Positions 8,896 through 16,008 of a DNA stretch of 27,890 nt are shown here, piece by piece. The position numbers and the translations under genes are program-made. Source of the DNA: Micavibrio sp. UBA2020 (lineage in GTDB: Bacteria > Pseudomonadota > Alphaproteobacteria > Micavibrionales > UBA2020); contig DDBY01000033.1 of NCBI GenBank assembly GCA_002334985.1, positions 1 to 27,890 on the forward strand, read 5' to 3'. The number at the start of each line of letters is the position of its first letter. The first letter of the stretch is position 1. The notes below the pieces were generated by a model. That model had not been told where the DNA came from. It saw only the letters and a program-made list of their open reading frames with translations, and made no database searches.

Positions 8896-9345
8896 TTAAA
8901 ACGGTTTAACAACGGCCAGAATAACGATGGCCATCATGAGCAGTGTCGGGACTTCGTTTATTTTGCGATAAAATTTGTGCGTTTTTTTGTTTTCGTCGCG
9001 CAGGAAAATTTTGCGGGTATAGGCGAGGTAGCCGTGAAAACCGCTCATGCACAAAACAAGTGTCAGCTTGGCATGCATCCAGCCCTGCCCTGTCATGATT
9101 TCGGGGTTGGCGTGCAACATCAAAAGCCCCAGAACCCATGTCGCAATCATTGCAGGGTTCATGATGATTTTGAGCAGTTTGCGCTCCATGATTTTGAGGG
9201 TCTCGGATAGTTCAGAGCCCTTTTCCGCTTCAGCGTGATAAACGTAAAGCCGCGGCAAATAAAAAATGCCTGCCATCCACGAAATAACAGCCATCAGGTG
9301 CAAGGCTTTGAACCAGAGGTAATGCGTGGCAATAAAATCGTGCAT
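8896..9345 (-). CDS. hemJ: Protoporphyrinogen IX oxidase HemJ
   Basis: HemJ is the membrane-bound enzyme that oxidises protoporphyrinogen IX to protoporphyrin IX in bacteria lacking HemG or HemY. The 149-residue protein has the family hallmarks: a conserved His in FKALHLMAVISWMAGIFYLPRLYVYH, four hydrophobic segments, KLLKIIMNPAM, WMHAKLTLVL and RKINEVPTLLM. Length is normal. The start is supported by AAGGAAA about 6 nt before the ATG. It is the third gene of a hemE-hemH-hemJ operon, 15 nt after hemH, and supplies the substrate HemH uses. It converges with the M48 gene across 5 nt. Confidence 0.95.
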   Translation of the reverse strand: MHDFIATHYLWFKALHLMAVISWMAGIFYLPRLYVYHAEAEKGSELSETLKIMERKLLKIIMNPAMIATWVLGLLMLHANPEIMTGQGWMHAKLTLVLCMSGFHGYLAYTRKIFLRDENKKTHKFYRKINEVPTLLMMAIVILAVVKPF

Positions 9346-9360
9346 GGTGATTTCCTTTTT

Positions 9361-10386
9361 CTAAAGGGCGCAGCCGCAGCGCTTGAAGGTTTCAGGGCAA
9401 ATCCGCGGCGCGGTTTTTCCCGCCAGTTTATCTTCGACCAGCGCGGCAAGCCCCGCGATAAAATCCGGATGCGTGGAGACCGTCGGCACGCGCGCAAAAT
9501 AGGGGACGCCTTTTTCATGCGCGTATTCACGGTATTCTTCTTCGATTTCAACCAGTGTTTCGACGTGTTCGTTGACGAAGGCATGCGGATAGACAATCAC
9601 ACCGACGCCGTCTGCGGCGGCTTTGTCCAGCGCTTCTTCGGTCGATGGGCCAATCCATTTCAACGGGCCGACGCGGCTTTGGTAGCATACCTGCCAGTCG
9701 AGGTTTTCTATGCCCAGGCTATCGACGATTTTCTGTGCGGATTGTTCGCATTGAAACTGGTACGGGTCGCCGCCGGCAATCGTTTTTTCCGGCAAGCCAT
9801 GGGCGGAGAAAAGCACACGCGTTTTCGCAGGCGCTTTTTCTATTTCCGCGCGCACCAGCGCGGCGGAGGCGGAAATAAAACCTGATTGATAAGGGTAGCA
9901 GCAGACTTTCGCGGTTGCGATATCCAGTCCTGCGGACTGCGCTTCGCGTTCCCAGTTTTGAATGGATGAAAAACTGGTGGTGGTCGAAAACTGCGGGTAT
10001 AGCGGCAAAAGAATAACCTGCGCCGGGGCGTATGATTTCACGGCGCGTACGACATCGGGCGACATCGGATGCCAGTAGCGCATGGTCACGAAAACTTTCA
10101 GCTGCGGCCATGTTTTTTGCAAAAGCAGTTCCAACGCTTTTGCCTGCGCTTCGGTATTTTCAAGCAGTGGCGATTTGCCGCCGAGCGCGGCGTATGATGT
10201 TTTGGCTGCGCCGCTGCCGCGTTTAAACGCAATCCATTTCGCCAGCAGCCAGCGGATAGGCAACGGCGCGCCGATGATGTTTTTATCCATGAAAAAATTG
10301 AACAGGAAGGGCTTGATATCCGCTTCTTTGAGCGGACCGCCAAGGTTCATCAGCACAACGGCGATTTTCTGTTTATTTTCGGTCAT
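9361..10386 (-). CDS. hemH: Ferrochelatase
   Basis: HemH inserts ferrous iron into protoporphyrin IX, the last step of haem b synthesis, at the inner face of the membrane. The 341 residues include VVLMNLGGP near the N-terminus, YYALGG-like SYAALGGKSPLL, VTMRYWHPMS, LLPLYPQFSTTT and LFSAHGLPEKTI with the catalytic His. WIGPSTEEALDKAAADG and the VVYPHAFVNEHVETLVEIEEEY-like region supply the catalytic Glu. The C-terminus ends in ETFKRCGCAL with three cysteines including ICPE. This Cys-rich tail resembles that of ferrochelatases with a C-terminal [2Fe-2S] cluster, though a full four-Cys set is not proven. The ribosome site is AAGAG. It follows hemE by 11 nt. Confidence 0.96.
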   Translation of the reverse strand: MTENKQKIAVVLMNLGGPLKEADIKPFLFNFFMDKNIIGAPLPIRWLLAKWIAFKRGSGAAKTSYAALGGKSPLLENTEAQAKALELLLQKTWPQLKVFVTMRYWHPMSPDVVRAVKSYAPAQVILLPLYPQFSTTTSFSSIQNWEREAQSAGLDIATAKVCCYPYQSGFISASAALVRAEIEKAPAKTRVLFSAHGLPEKTIAGGDPYQFQCEQSAQKIVDSLGIENLDWQVCYQSRVGPLKWIGPSTEEALDKAAADGVGVIVYPHAFVNEHVETLVEIEEEYREYAHEKGVPYFARVPTVSTHPDFIAGLAALVEDKLAGKTAPRICPETFKRCGCAL

Positions 10387-10397
10387 GTTCTTGCTCT

Positions 10398-11468
10398 TTA
10401 AACCGTGCGGGTATAGCTGCGGACAAGTGCGGCGAGTTCCGCCACATGCTCGGGCGGTGTTTCTTTGATAACCCCGTGGCCGAGGTTGAATACGAAAGGA
10501 CGGCCTTCCGCAGCCTGAAGAATATCAAGCGCGGCGCGGCGCATGGTATCGCCGCCTGCCAGCAGTTTTTCAGGGTCAAGATTACCCTGAAGGCATATAT
10601 TTTTCGGCATGGATTGAATATCCGCCTGCGGGTCAAGGCCAAGGGCAGAAATGCCGGTTTCATGTGCATAGGCTGCGTAATGCTTGCCGGCCTGACGCGG
10701 AAATCCGATAATGGGAACATCCGGCGCCGCCGCGCGAATTTTATCAATGATATGTTTGGTCGGCGCGATAATGTGGGATTCAAAATCACTGTCAGGTACA
10801 AGCCCTGCCCAGCTATCGAACAGCTGCACGGTATCGGCGCCATTTTTGATTTGCGAAACCAGATAACGTGCCGTGACATCGGCAATGTGCATCAGGAAAG
10901 TCTGAAAACCTGCAGGGTCGGCGGCTGCCATTTGGCGCGTACGGTCAAACGTGCCGCCGCCGCGGCCGTGGAGCATATAACAGGCAATCGTCCAGGGCGC
11001 GCCTGCAAAGCCGATAAGCGTTTTATCGGCAGCAAGTTCACGTTTCAGAATTTGAATAGTTTCGTAAACGGGGGCAAGTTTTTGCTCAAAGCCCGCCATA
11101 TCCAGATTTTCGATATCGGATAGTTTTTCAAGCGGTGGCAGCTGCGGCCCTTCGCCTTCGACAAATGCAAGCCCTTGGCCGAGTGCATGCGGAATAACCA
11201 GAATATCGGAAAACAAAATCGCGGCATCAAAGTCATAACGGCGCAGGGGTTGCAGCGTGATTTCCGCAGCCATGGAGGGGTTGTAGCAAAGATTGAGGAA
11301 AGACCCAGCCTCCGCCCGCAAAGCACAGTATTCGGGCAGATAACGGCCTGCCTGACGCATCAGCCATATCGGCGCGCGTGGCGCAACACGGCCTTTGAGT
11401 GCTTCGAGCATCGGTTTTTCAATAACAGCGGGTGTCATGGTCTGACTATGGGCAACCTTGGTTTGCAT
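10398..11468 (-). CDS. hemE: Uroporphyrinogen decarboxylase
   Basis: HemE removes four carboxyl groups from uroporphyrinogen III to give coproporphyrinogen III in the cytoplasm. Clear motifs are PIWLMRQAGRYLPEY, the FSDILVIPHALGQ region, GFAGAPWTIACYML, LFDSWAG, IGFPRQAG and the C-terminal NLGHGVIKETPPEHV. The start is uncertain. The frame is open to 11588. The ATG at 11468 has an AAAGAAACC sequence before it; the ATG at 11438 would give the length seen in E. coli HemE but has no ribosome site. The gene is the first of hemE-hemH-hemJ and reads away from oriC. hemE beside the origin is a conserved arrangement in Caulobacter and Rickettsia. Confidence 0.96.
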   Translation of the reverse strand: MQTKVAHSQTMTPAVIEKPMLEALKGRVAPRAPIWLMRQAGRYLPEYCALRAEAGSFLNLCYNPSMAAEITLQPLRRYDFDAAILFSDILVIPHALGQGLAFVEGEGPQLPPLEKLSDIENLDMAGFEQKLAPVYETIQILKRELAADKTLIGFAGAPWTIACYMLHGRGGGTFDRTRQMAAADPAGFQTFLMHIADVTARYLVSQIKNGADTVQLFDSWAGLVPDSDFESHIIAPTKHIIDKIRAAAPDVPIIGFPRQAGKHYAAYAHETGISALGLDPQADIQSMPKNICLQGNLDPEKLLAGGDTMRRAALDILQAAEGRPFVFNLGHGVIKETPPEHVAELAALVRSYTRTV

Positions 11469-11631
11469 GGTTTCTTTATAGGGCATGGCATGCAGGCATC
11501 CAATATAAAGAAAATATATATAAGAGAATTGTAGAAGCAGTAGGCGCGTGGATGACGTGGATAACTGTAAAACGCCGTATTTTTCCACAGCGGCAATATA
11601 AAAAACACGAAAAGGCGGGGGATAAAAATCG

Positions 11632-11650
11632 GGATAAATTAAATTTATCC
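11632..11650. repeat. 19-bp perfect palindrome in oriC with DnaA-box-like arms
   Basis: The arms GGATAAATT and AATTTATCC are exact inverse complements around a single A. Each arm carries an outward-facing TTATCC core, so two DnaA-like half boxes face each other. GGGATAAA also occurs 12 bp to the left (11619-11626). A second palindrome, TCAATT-ATG-AATTGA, lies 8 bp to the right (11658-11672). Confidence 0.8.
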
Positions 11651-11823
11651 AGAAATATCAATTATGAATTGAACTGTGAATAGCGTGGGTAAAGTTTGAT
11701 TCCGGTAAATATACTTATCCCCGTTTTTCTATTCCGGAGTCCATGCGTGGATGGGCTGACTCATAATTCGGTTGCTTATCCCCGCGCAGCAGCGATGAAA
11801 ACAAACCCACCGTTATATGCGCA

Positions 11824-11851
11824 GGTTTGTGCACAGGGTTATGCACAAACC
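11824..11851. repeat. 9-bp inverted repeat in oriC spanning a perfect DnaA box
   Basis: GGTTTGTGC (11824-11832) and GCACAAACC (11843-11851) are perfect inverse complements separated by 10 bp. The right arm overlaps the perfect DnaA box TTATGCACA, and the left part holds a second GTGCACA element. Confidence 0.75.
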
Positions 11852-11875
11852 ATATTTATGTCTGTCATATTTATG
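11851..11875 (+). repeat. Tandem 10-bp AT-rich direct repeats (possible unwinding element)
   Basis: CATATTTATG occurs at 11851-11860 and again at 11866-11875 with a 5-bp spacer, giving a 15-bp period. AT-rich repeats beside DnaA boxes are the usual form of a DNA-unwinding element. This role is inferred. Confidence 0.7.
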
Positions 11876-11988
11876 CGGTGCCGTTTTGCGGCGTGGAAAA
11901 TTTGAGCAGTCGTTACGGCTTTTCATCGCCGGTATTTGCCGATAGGATAAATGCCGAGCAAACGTCATCCTGATTGGGGCATGGGTAG

Positions 11989-12609
11989 ATGAGCGAAGAG
12001 TGGCAAAAAATGGATGTCGAGCGCACCGCACGGATTTTGTCCGAGGTGAACCCGCATCTGGAGCCCGTGCCGTTCAGCATGGAAAGCACGACTATCCGCA
12101 GCCAGAAGCTGCCTTTTTACCGCGACTATGAATTTCTGGAGCTGACGGATTTGTCGGCTGTGCCCGCCGTGCGTAAATACGCGATTTACAAACCGGGGGA
12201 TGTGAACGTCATCAACTGGACCAACCAGACGATTTACGAGACGAACGAAAAAGCGCCCATCCGTATCGATGCGCGCACGGTTGTGCAGTATGTGAAGTTT
12301 TTCTTTGGCTATGTCCGCGGCCGCCACGGGCGTTTTCTTATCATTGAAACCATCGACGATATTCGCTGGCAGGTTGAACCGCCACTGCAGGGCCGCAAGG
12401 TTATGCAGCAAATGCTGGAGCCCGTGACATTGGTCGGCGAAGATGAAGACGGTACGTTCAATCTTGAAGCCTTTATGGTGTTTAAGGATTCCCTTTTTAA
12501 AACGCGCGTGCATGTGAAGCCTGACGGCCTTGTCAGCATGTCCGAAGAAGAGCTGAAAATCGAAGGCATGCCGATTTTGCAGGACTCTGCCCTTCAGCAA
12601 TACGCCTAG
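11989..12609 (+). CDS. Hypothetical protein next to oriC
   Basis: This 206-residue protein is not one I recognise. It is soluble, rich in charged residues, and has no signal peptide, membrane segment or cysteine motif. The centre (about residues 58-135) has the look of an alternating-strand domain: VRKYAIYKPGDVNVINWTNQ, IRIDARTVVQYVKFFFGYV, FLIIETIDDIRW. The ATG at 11989 is preceded only by a weak GGGTAG; an ATG four codons or so later is possible. The steady codon use and the length of the open frame support a real gene. It is the first rightward gene after oriC. In Caulobacter and Rickettsia a conserved uncharacterised gene also sits opposite hemE across the origin, but I cannot show homology. 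Confidence 0.7.
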   Translation: MSEEWQKMDVERTARILSEVNPHLEPVPFSMESTTIRSQKLPFYRDYEFLELTDLSAVPAVRKYAIYKPGDVNVINWTNQTIYETNEKAPIRIDARTVVQYVKFFFGYVRGRHGRFLIIETIDDIRWQVEPPLQGRKVMQQMLEPVTLVGEDEDGTFNLEAFMVFKDSLFKTRVHVKPDGLVSMSEEELKIEGMPILQDSALQQYA

Positions 12610-12641
12610 AAGGCAGGGCGTTTTAACGCCGGCAATTATTC

Positions 12642-13706
12642 ATGTTATACCCCGCCCCTTTTTTCGCGCCGCCCACCGCGCAAGAACACAAGCCCGCCTT
12701 CGGCACATTGCCGCAAAATTTGCGTGCGCAAATATCCGCGGTTTGTAAAAGCGATATCGCGGACGGCATATCCGTTTATGGCAGCCTGTCCGCAACGGCG
12801 GGCTTTGCCGTGACGCTTGCAGACGGCCGCCGCGTTTTCGCCAAGGGCAGCCATCCGGGCGAAATGTCCCACGCGACGCTGCATATAAAAACAGAAATAC
12901 AGGCCTATGAAACGCTGCCTGTGCTGCGCGGCGTCGCGCCTGCTTTTGTCGGTGTGGTCAGCGATGGAAACGAAGACGGCTGGACACTTGGGCTTTGGGA
13001 ATATGCGGATAAAGACGTGAACGCCGCCGTGCGGATGCGCGCGGCGGACATCATGCGGCATGTGGCGGCAGTGCATGCCTCTGCGATACCTGCGGCATTT
13101 ACGGCGGATGCGCGGACGCATAATTACCTGAGCTTTTTTTTGCGCGACGAAAAAAAATGGCGGCGGATAAAAGACGAGCCGAAAATTAAAAACAAGCTAC
13201 TGGGCGTTTTCGAAAACGAAGATGCGGCGGGCACGTTTTTTTTCGGCGCGCTGGAAACGCTTTGCGCGTTGCAAGCCGCGGCGGCAGGTTTTGATTTCAA
13301 ACCTGGTTTGATACACGGGGATTTGCGGCTGGATAATATCCTGCTGACGGACGCGCGCACATATATTGTCGATTGGCCGAACGCCTGCCGCGGGCCTGTG
13401 GTTTTTGATGCCCTGATGCTGTCGGTGCATCTGGAGGCGATGGGCTTTGGCCATGCCGAAGAATTTTTGTCTTTATATGATGCAGAGGCAGGCACGCGCT
13501 TTGCACAGACAAACAGCGAAGAGCTGCTAATCATGGCCGCAAGCATGGCCGGATTTTTTGCCGATCAGGTTTACAGGGCGGTGCCGGAAAAGATGCCGCG
13601 TCTGCGCTGGATGCAAAAATCCTTATTTTTCGGTCTGTTAAGCCTGATGCATCGCTATGGGCGAATCGAATCACCCCCGCGTATGTCGGGGCTGCGCCAT
13701 ATTTGA
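12642..13706 (+). CDS. Aminoglycoside phosphotransferase (APH)-fold kinase-like protein
   Basis: This 354-residue protein has the APH/fructosamine-kinase fold. FAVTLADGRRVFAKGS near residues 58-70 is the ATP-binding Lys strand. LIHGDLRLDNILL (about 225-237) is the catalytic HxDxxxxN loop. YIVDWPNACRGPVVFDALML contains the metal-binding Asp, here followed by Trp, as in this superfamily (IDWExAxxGxPxxDLA). All key catalytic residues look intact. Such proteins phosphorylate small molecules such as sugars, choline or homoserine; nothing here fixes the substrate, and resistance is not implied. It lies 32 nt after the hypothetical gene with only a 14-bp GGCGTT-tt-AACGCC palindrome between, so the two may be cotranscribed. 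Confidence 0.85.
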   Translation: MLYPAPFFAPPTAQEHKPAFGTLPQNLRAQISAVCKSDIADGISVYGSLSATAGFAVTLADGRRVFAKGSHPGEMSHATLHIKTEIQAYETLPVLRGVAPAFVGVVSDGNEDGWTLGLWEYADKDVNAAVRMRAADIMRHVAAVHASAIPAAFTADARTHNYLSFFLRDEKKWRRIKDEPKIKNKLLGVFENEDAAGTFFFGALETLCALQAAAAGFDFKPGLIHGDLRLDNILLTDARTYIVDWPNACRGPVVFDALMLSVHLEAMGFGHAEEFLSLYDAEAGTRFAQTNSEELLIMAASMAGFFADQVYRAVPEKMPRLRWMQKSLFFGLLSLMHRYGRIESPPRMSGLRHI

Positions 13707-13770
13707 CAGCTGATTATTTGAACTGTTGTTCAGCGCAGCATGGCAAAAAATGCCTATTTGATTACATAAC

Positions 13771-13776
13771 TATAAT
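13771..13776 (+). promoter_or_regulatory. Perfect -10 box upstream of the tandem-paralogue leader
   Basis: TATAAT at 13771-13776 is a perfect -10 element in an AT-rich stretch. No good -35 lies 17 bp upstream; a TTGATT at 13758 is too close (7 bp). Transcription would begin near 13783, leaving a leader of about 200 nt before the ATG at 13982. Confidence 0.4.
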
Positions 13777-13782
13777 ATTTTG

Positions 13783-13981
13783 CTGCTTTTTGTGCCAAAA
13801 ACACCGGATGTTAACCACCCCTGCCGCATGATGAAGGTGCTAGGGGAAAAGCTGCCTGCTCGGATAACAAAGAGACGGACCAAAAGATACCTGACGGGGG
13901 ACTACACAGGTATCGACGGCCACAAGGCCGACACTACCGCAAACTTTGACTTCGAAGCAGCCAAGGGAAAAAGGTGTGTAG
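13783..13981 (+). ncRNA. Candidate structured leader RNA or small RNA
   Basis: This 200-nt intergenic stretch contains several well-formed stems. GATACCTG (13886-13893) pairs with CAGGTATC (13907-13914) around a 13-nt loop with five G. CGGCC-ACAA-GGCCG (13917-13930) is a perfect tetraloop hairpin. CCCCT (13818-13822) can pair with AGGGG (13842-13846) or, alternatively, with the G run in the first loop. CTGCT (13856-13860) and AGCAG (13956-13960) could close a multibranch domain. The end carries AAAAGGTG, a good ribosome site for the gene at 13982. It could be a cis-regulatory leader or an independent small RNA. It matches no class I know with confidence. Confidence 0.35.
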
Positions 13982-15019
13982 ATGGCAAACGATGTAGATA
14001 AAGACAGCGACTTCAAACTGCCGAAACCGGACAAGCGCCGTTTTCGTCATACGGCAGGCCGCCTGCGTGATGGCAAACATCTGTCGCACCGCGCAAGCCT
14101 TGACTGGCGTTTGGACCAGCGCACCGTTTGCGACAAACCGGAAAGCCCCGCGACCATCGTGCCGACCGAAGAGTTGCGCGCAAGTCTGATGCAAAGCCGT
14201 ACGGCTGAAGAGCTGATGTCGGGCGCGGCCGCTGAAAACCTGAACATTGTATATGATGCGCAAGTACCAGCATCGCAGTTTTACCCGCCGCGCGAGGGCC
14301 GCGCCGCGACGATTACGCTGAACCCGTTCCGCCCGCGCGGCGATTTGCTGAACATGCTGGCGCGTGAACTGCGCCGCAACTGGCAGCATTTCCACGGCGC
14401 GCTGGTGAACCCGATGGACTATGAGCCGGATGAGGCCATTCTGGTCAACCGCGCGCAGCAGGCCGACGTTTTGATGGTTTCCATCAAGGTGGCGTGGGAG
14501 CTGAAACTGGGCGGCAATAGCGAGGCCTGGGATTTTCTGGTCGGCTCGCCCATGTCGGATGTCAGCCGCACGTTTGAAATAAAGGCGCAGACGGATTTCC
14601 GCAGCCTGAATAACGGCGAGGCTTCGCGCGCTGCCTACGATAAATTTTTCGAAGACAGCCGCACGAAAATTCATGACAAACGCATCATTCACCAGATGCT
14701 GCTGGACGAAGCGGGTTATATGAAGTCGCAAAAGGAACGCAGCCGCGTATCCATGGACTTGTTCCAGCGCCTGGGCGAGCTGCCGCATGGCCGCAACTAT
14801 CTGTCGATGAGCGCGCAGCGCACGCCGATGGATACCTGCTATGCAACGGTCGAAGACCGCTCCAACGCCAACTTCCTGTGGTTCATCAAGTTCGAGCGCA
14901 GCTTTCAGGAAAAAGAGCGCCAGATGATTGAGGAATCCGTCAAGCTGTCTGCCGAAGTTGTCGATTTCGCCCGTTTTGCGAATGCGGCGCGCCGCGGCGG
15001 CAACGCCGAACAGGCATAG
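13982..15019 (+). CDS. DUF6782-like putative metallopeptidase-family protein, upstream paralogue
   Basis: This 345-residue soluble protein resembles a family annotated as DUF6782 putative metallopeptidases in alphaproteobacteria; that name is from memory of the motif pattern. The core is LARELRRNWQHFHGAL, PDEAILVNRAQQADVLMVSIKVAWELKLGG, DVSRTFEIKAQTDFRSLNNGEASRAAYDKFFED and LGELPHGRNYLS. No HExxH motif is visible, so peptidase activity is doubtful. The N-terminal 50 residues are basic and charged. The ATG at 13982 follows an in-frame TAG immediately upstream and an AGGTG ribosome site 6 nt away. The neighbour at 15027 is a diverged copy, starting 7 nt after this stop. Confidence 0.75.
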   Translation: MANDVDKDSDFKLPKPDKRRFRHTAGRLRDGKHLSHRASLDWRLDQRTVCDKPESPATIVPTEELRASLMQSRTAEELMSGAAAENLNIVYDAQVPASQFYPPREGRAATITLNPFRPRGDLLNMLARELRRNWQHFHGALVNPMDYEPDEAILVNRAQQADVLMVSIKVAWELKLGGNSEAWDFLVGSPMSDVSRTFEIKAQTDFRSLNNGEASRAAYDKFFEDSRTKIHDKRIIHQMLLDEAGYMKSQKERSRVSMDLFQRLGELPHGRNYLSMSAQRTPMDTCYATVEDRSNANFLWFIKFERSFQEKERQMIEESVKLSAEVVDFARFANAARRGGNAEQA

Positions 15020-15026
15020 GGTTTGT

Positions 15027-15935
15027 ATGACTGCGGGCGTTTCATCATCGCCGCGCATCGCCTTTCCGCTGTCGGCTTTCTTGCAGCATGACGCGCAGGA
15101 TGAGGTGTTTCCGGCCGCATTGGGGCTTCAAGCAAAAATTTTTGCCGATGCGGTGCAGCAGGTTTGCTCCTTCCTTTTGCATGCACCAAGTGGCCGCGCA
15201 CTTTTGCGCGCGGCGGTGCTGCGGGGCGTGCATATCGGCCTTGACCCGCTTTTGGAGCCGCAAACAAGTTTTTATTACCCGCTGCAAAAGCGCCTTGATA
15301 TCGGCTACCAGCCGTCATCATTGTTATCTTCACAAAAAGGCATAAGCCTTTACTTGGCGAGCATCATCGGCGGGCTGCGGCGCATCTGGCAACATGGCCG
15401 TGCGCTGACGCCGGATACAAGGCTAAAGCCGGAAGACTTTCTGCGCTACTGCCGCGCCTTCGAAGCGGATGTTTGCGCCATCACCCATCTTGCCGCATGG
15501 GAATTGCGTGCGGCGGGTCCGTGTTTTTTTTGGCGGCATTTGCTGGCGGCGGCAGATGGTGATGTATCCGTTTCCTTTGCCCGCACTGCCGCCGCACATC
15601 CGCGGCACCAGTTCGACGGCACGGCTCTGCGCGCGGCGTTTCTGGAATGGTTCGAGGTGGCGGAGCGCGTGGACGCCTGCGACCATCTGGCGCTTGAAAT
15701 GATGGATATGGCGCTTTTGGGGGCGCGCGGTGCCGCGCAGGATATCGGGCGTATGAAACTGGACACCGCGCGGCTCTGCCAGCTGGGTGTTATGCCGCAG
15801 GGCGGGAATTATCTGGGCGGTATGCGTTTTCGCGCCCCGCAAATGCGCCGCGGCTGTGACCCGTTCAACCGGACACATTTGAAACATATTGAACGTGATA
15901 TTTGTTATCTTTCTGAAAACCAAGAGAGTTTTTGA
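15027..15935 (+). CDS. DUF6782-like protein, downstream paralogue
   Basis: The ATG at 15027 gives 302 residues; the frame stays open upstream to 14928 but that would overlap the previous gene by about 90 nt. It is a diverged tandem copy of the preceding gene. The matched blocks are GGLRRIWQHGRAL, RAFEADVCAITHLAAWELRAAG, DVSVSFARTAAAHPRHQFDGTALRAAF with LEWFE, CDHLALEMMDMAL and LCQLGVMPQGGNYLGG. The copy is richer in Cys, His and Ala. The N-terminal 90 residues are unlike the neighbour's. Function is unknown. The 7-nt gap and weak ribosome site (AGGG) suggest coupled translation with the upstream paralogue. Confidence 0.75.
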   Translation: MTAGVSSSPRIAFPLSAFLQHDAQDEVFPAALGLQAKIFADAVQQVCSFLLHAPSGRALLRAAVLRGVHIGLDPLLEPQTSFYYPLQKRLDIGYQPSSLLSSQKGISLYLASIIGGLRRIWQHGRALTPDTRLKPEDFLRYCRAFEADVCAITHLAAWELRAAGPCFFWRHLLAAADGDVSVSFARTAAAHPRHQFDGTALRAAFLEWFEVAERVDACDHLALEMMDMALLGARGAAQDIGRMKLDTARLCQLGVMPQGGNYLGGMRFRAPQMRRGCDPFNRTHLKHIERDICYLSENQESF

Positions 15936-15941
15936 TAACTT

Positions 15942-15970
15942 TTGACATATCGCCGGAATCGCCGTAGTGT
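15942..15970 (+). promoter_or_regulatory. Sigma-70 promoter of the 61-residue protein gene
   Basis: TTGACA (15942-15947) and TAGTGT (15965-15970) are 17 bp apart. The -35 box is perfect; the -10 keeps T1, A2 and T6. Transcription would begin near 15977, inside the CtrA-type box that follows. Confidence 0.5.
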
Positions 15971-15986
15971 TAACGTATCGTTAACA
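15968..15986. promoter_or_regulatory. CtrA-type binding site overlapping the predicted transcription start
   Basis: TGTTAACG-tat-CGTTAACA is a perfect 8-3-8 inverted repeat. It contains TTAA-N7-TTAAC (15970-15985), the consensus for the alphaproteobacterial cell-cycle regulator CtrA. Because it lies just after the -10 box, binding would be expected to repress this promoter. Confidence 0.65.
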
Positions 15987-16008
15987 ATTAGTTTTTCGGG
16001 GTTTCGTC

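Larger units (their letters stand above)
11540..11880. other. Predicted chromosomal replication origin (oriC)
   Basis: This gene-free, AT-rich stretch between hemE and the hypothetical at 11989 is dense in DnaA-box-like 9-mers. Perfect matches to TTWTNCACA are TTTTCCACA (11581-11589) and TTATGCACA (11839-11847). One-mismatch sites are TTATCCACG (minus, 11556-11564), TTATCCAGA (11645-11653), CTATTCACA (minus, 11675-11683) and TTGTGCACA (11827-11835). Two identical CTTATCCCCG copies lie at 11714-11723 and 11775-11784, and their near-complement GGGGGATAA is at 11617-11625. A 19-bp palindrome and 10-bp direct repeats add to the pattern. The hemE-side location is where oriC was mapped in Caulobacter crescentus. 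The flanks (11469-11539, AT-rich hemE upstream; 11881-11988) show nothing else I can name. Confidence 0.8.

Noticed and set aside
8887..8910. Small inverted repeat AACC-ttttaaaac-GGTT between the M48 gene and hemJ
   Set aside because: The stem is only 4 bp and lies within the hemJ 3' end, too weak to call a terminator.
11656..11672. IHF-like site in oriC
   Set aside because: ATCAA is followed by four bases and then GAA rather than TTR, so it does not fit the consensus.
13950..13980. GAAGCAGCCAAGG resembles the SRP RNA core
   Set aside because: The GGAA-type tetraloop and the opposing strand of helix 8 are missing.
13890..13990. Resemblance to a tmRNA 5' end (GGTATCGACGG) with a possible tag starting GCAAAC
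   Set aside because: The reading frame after GCAAAC does not end in a tag-like AA-stop, no partner for the 5' G run forms a tRNA-like acceptor stem, and no T-arm or CCA is seen. The AND at the start of the next protein is coincidence.
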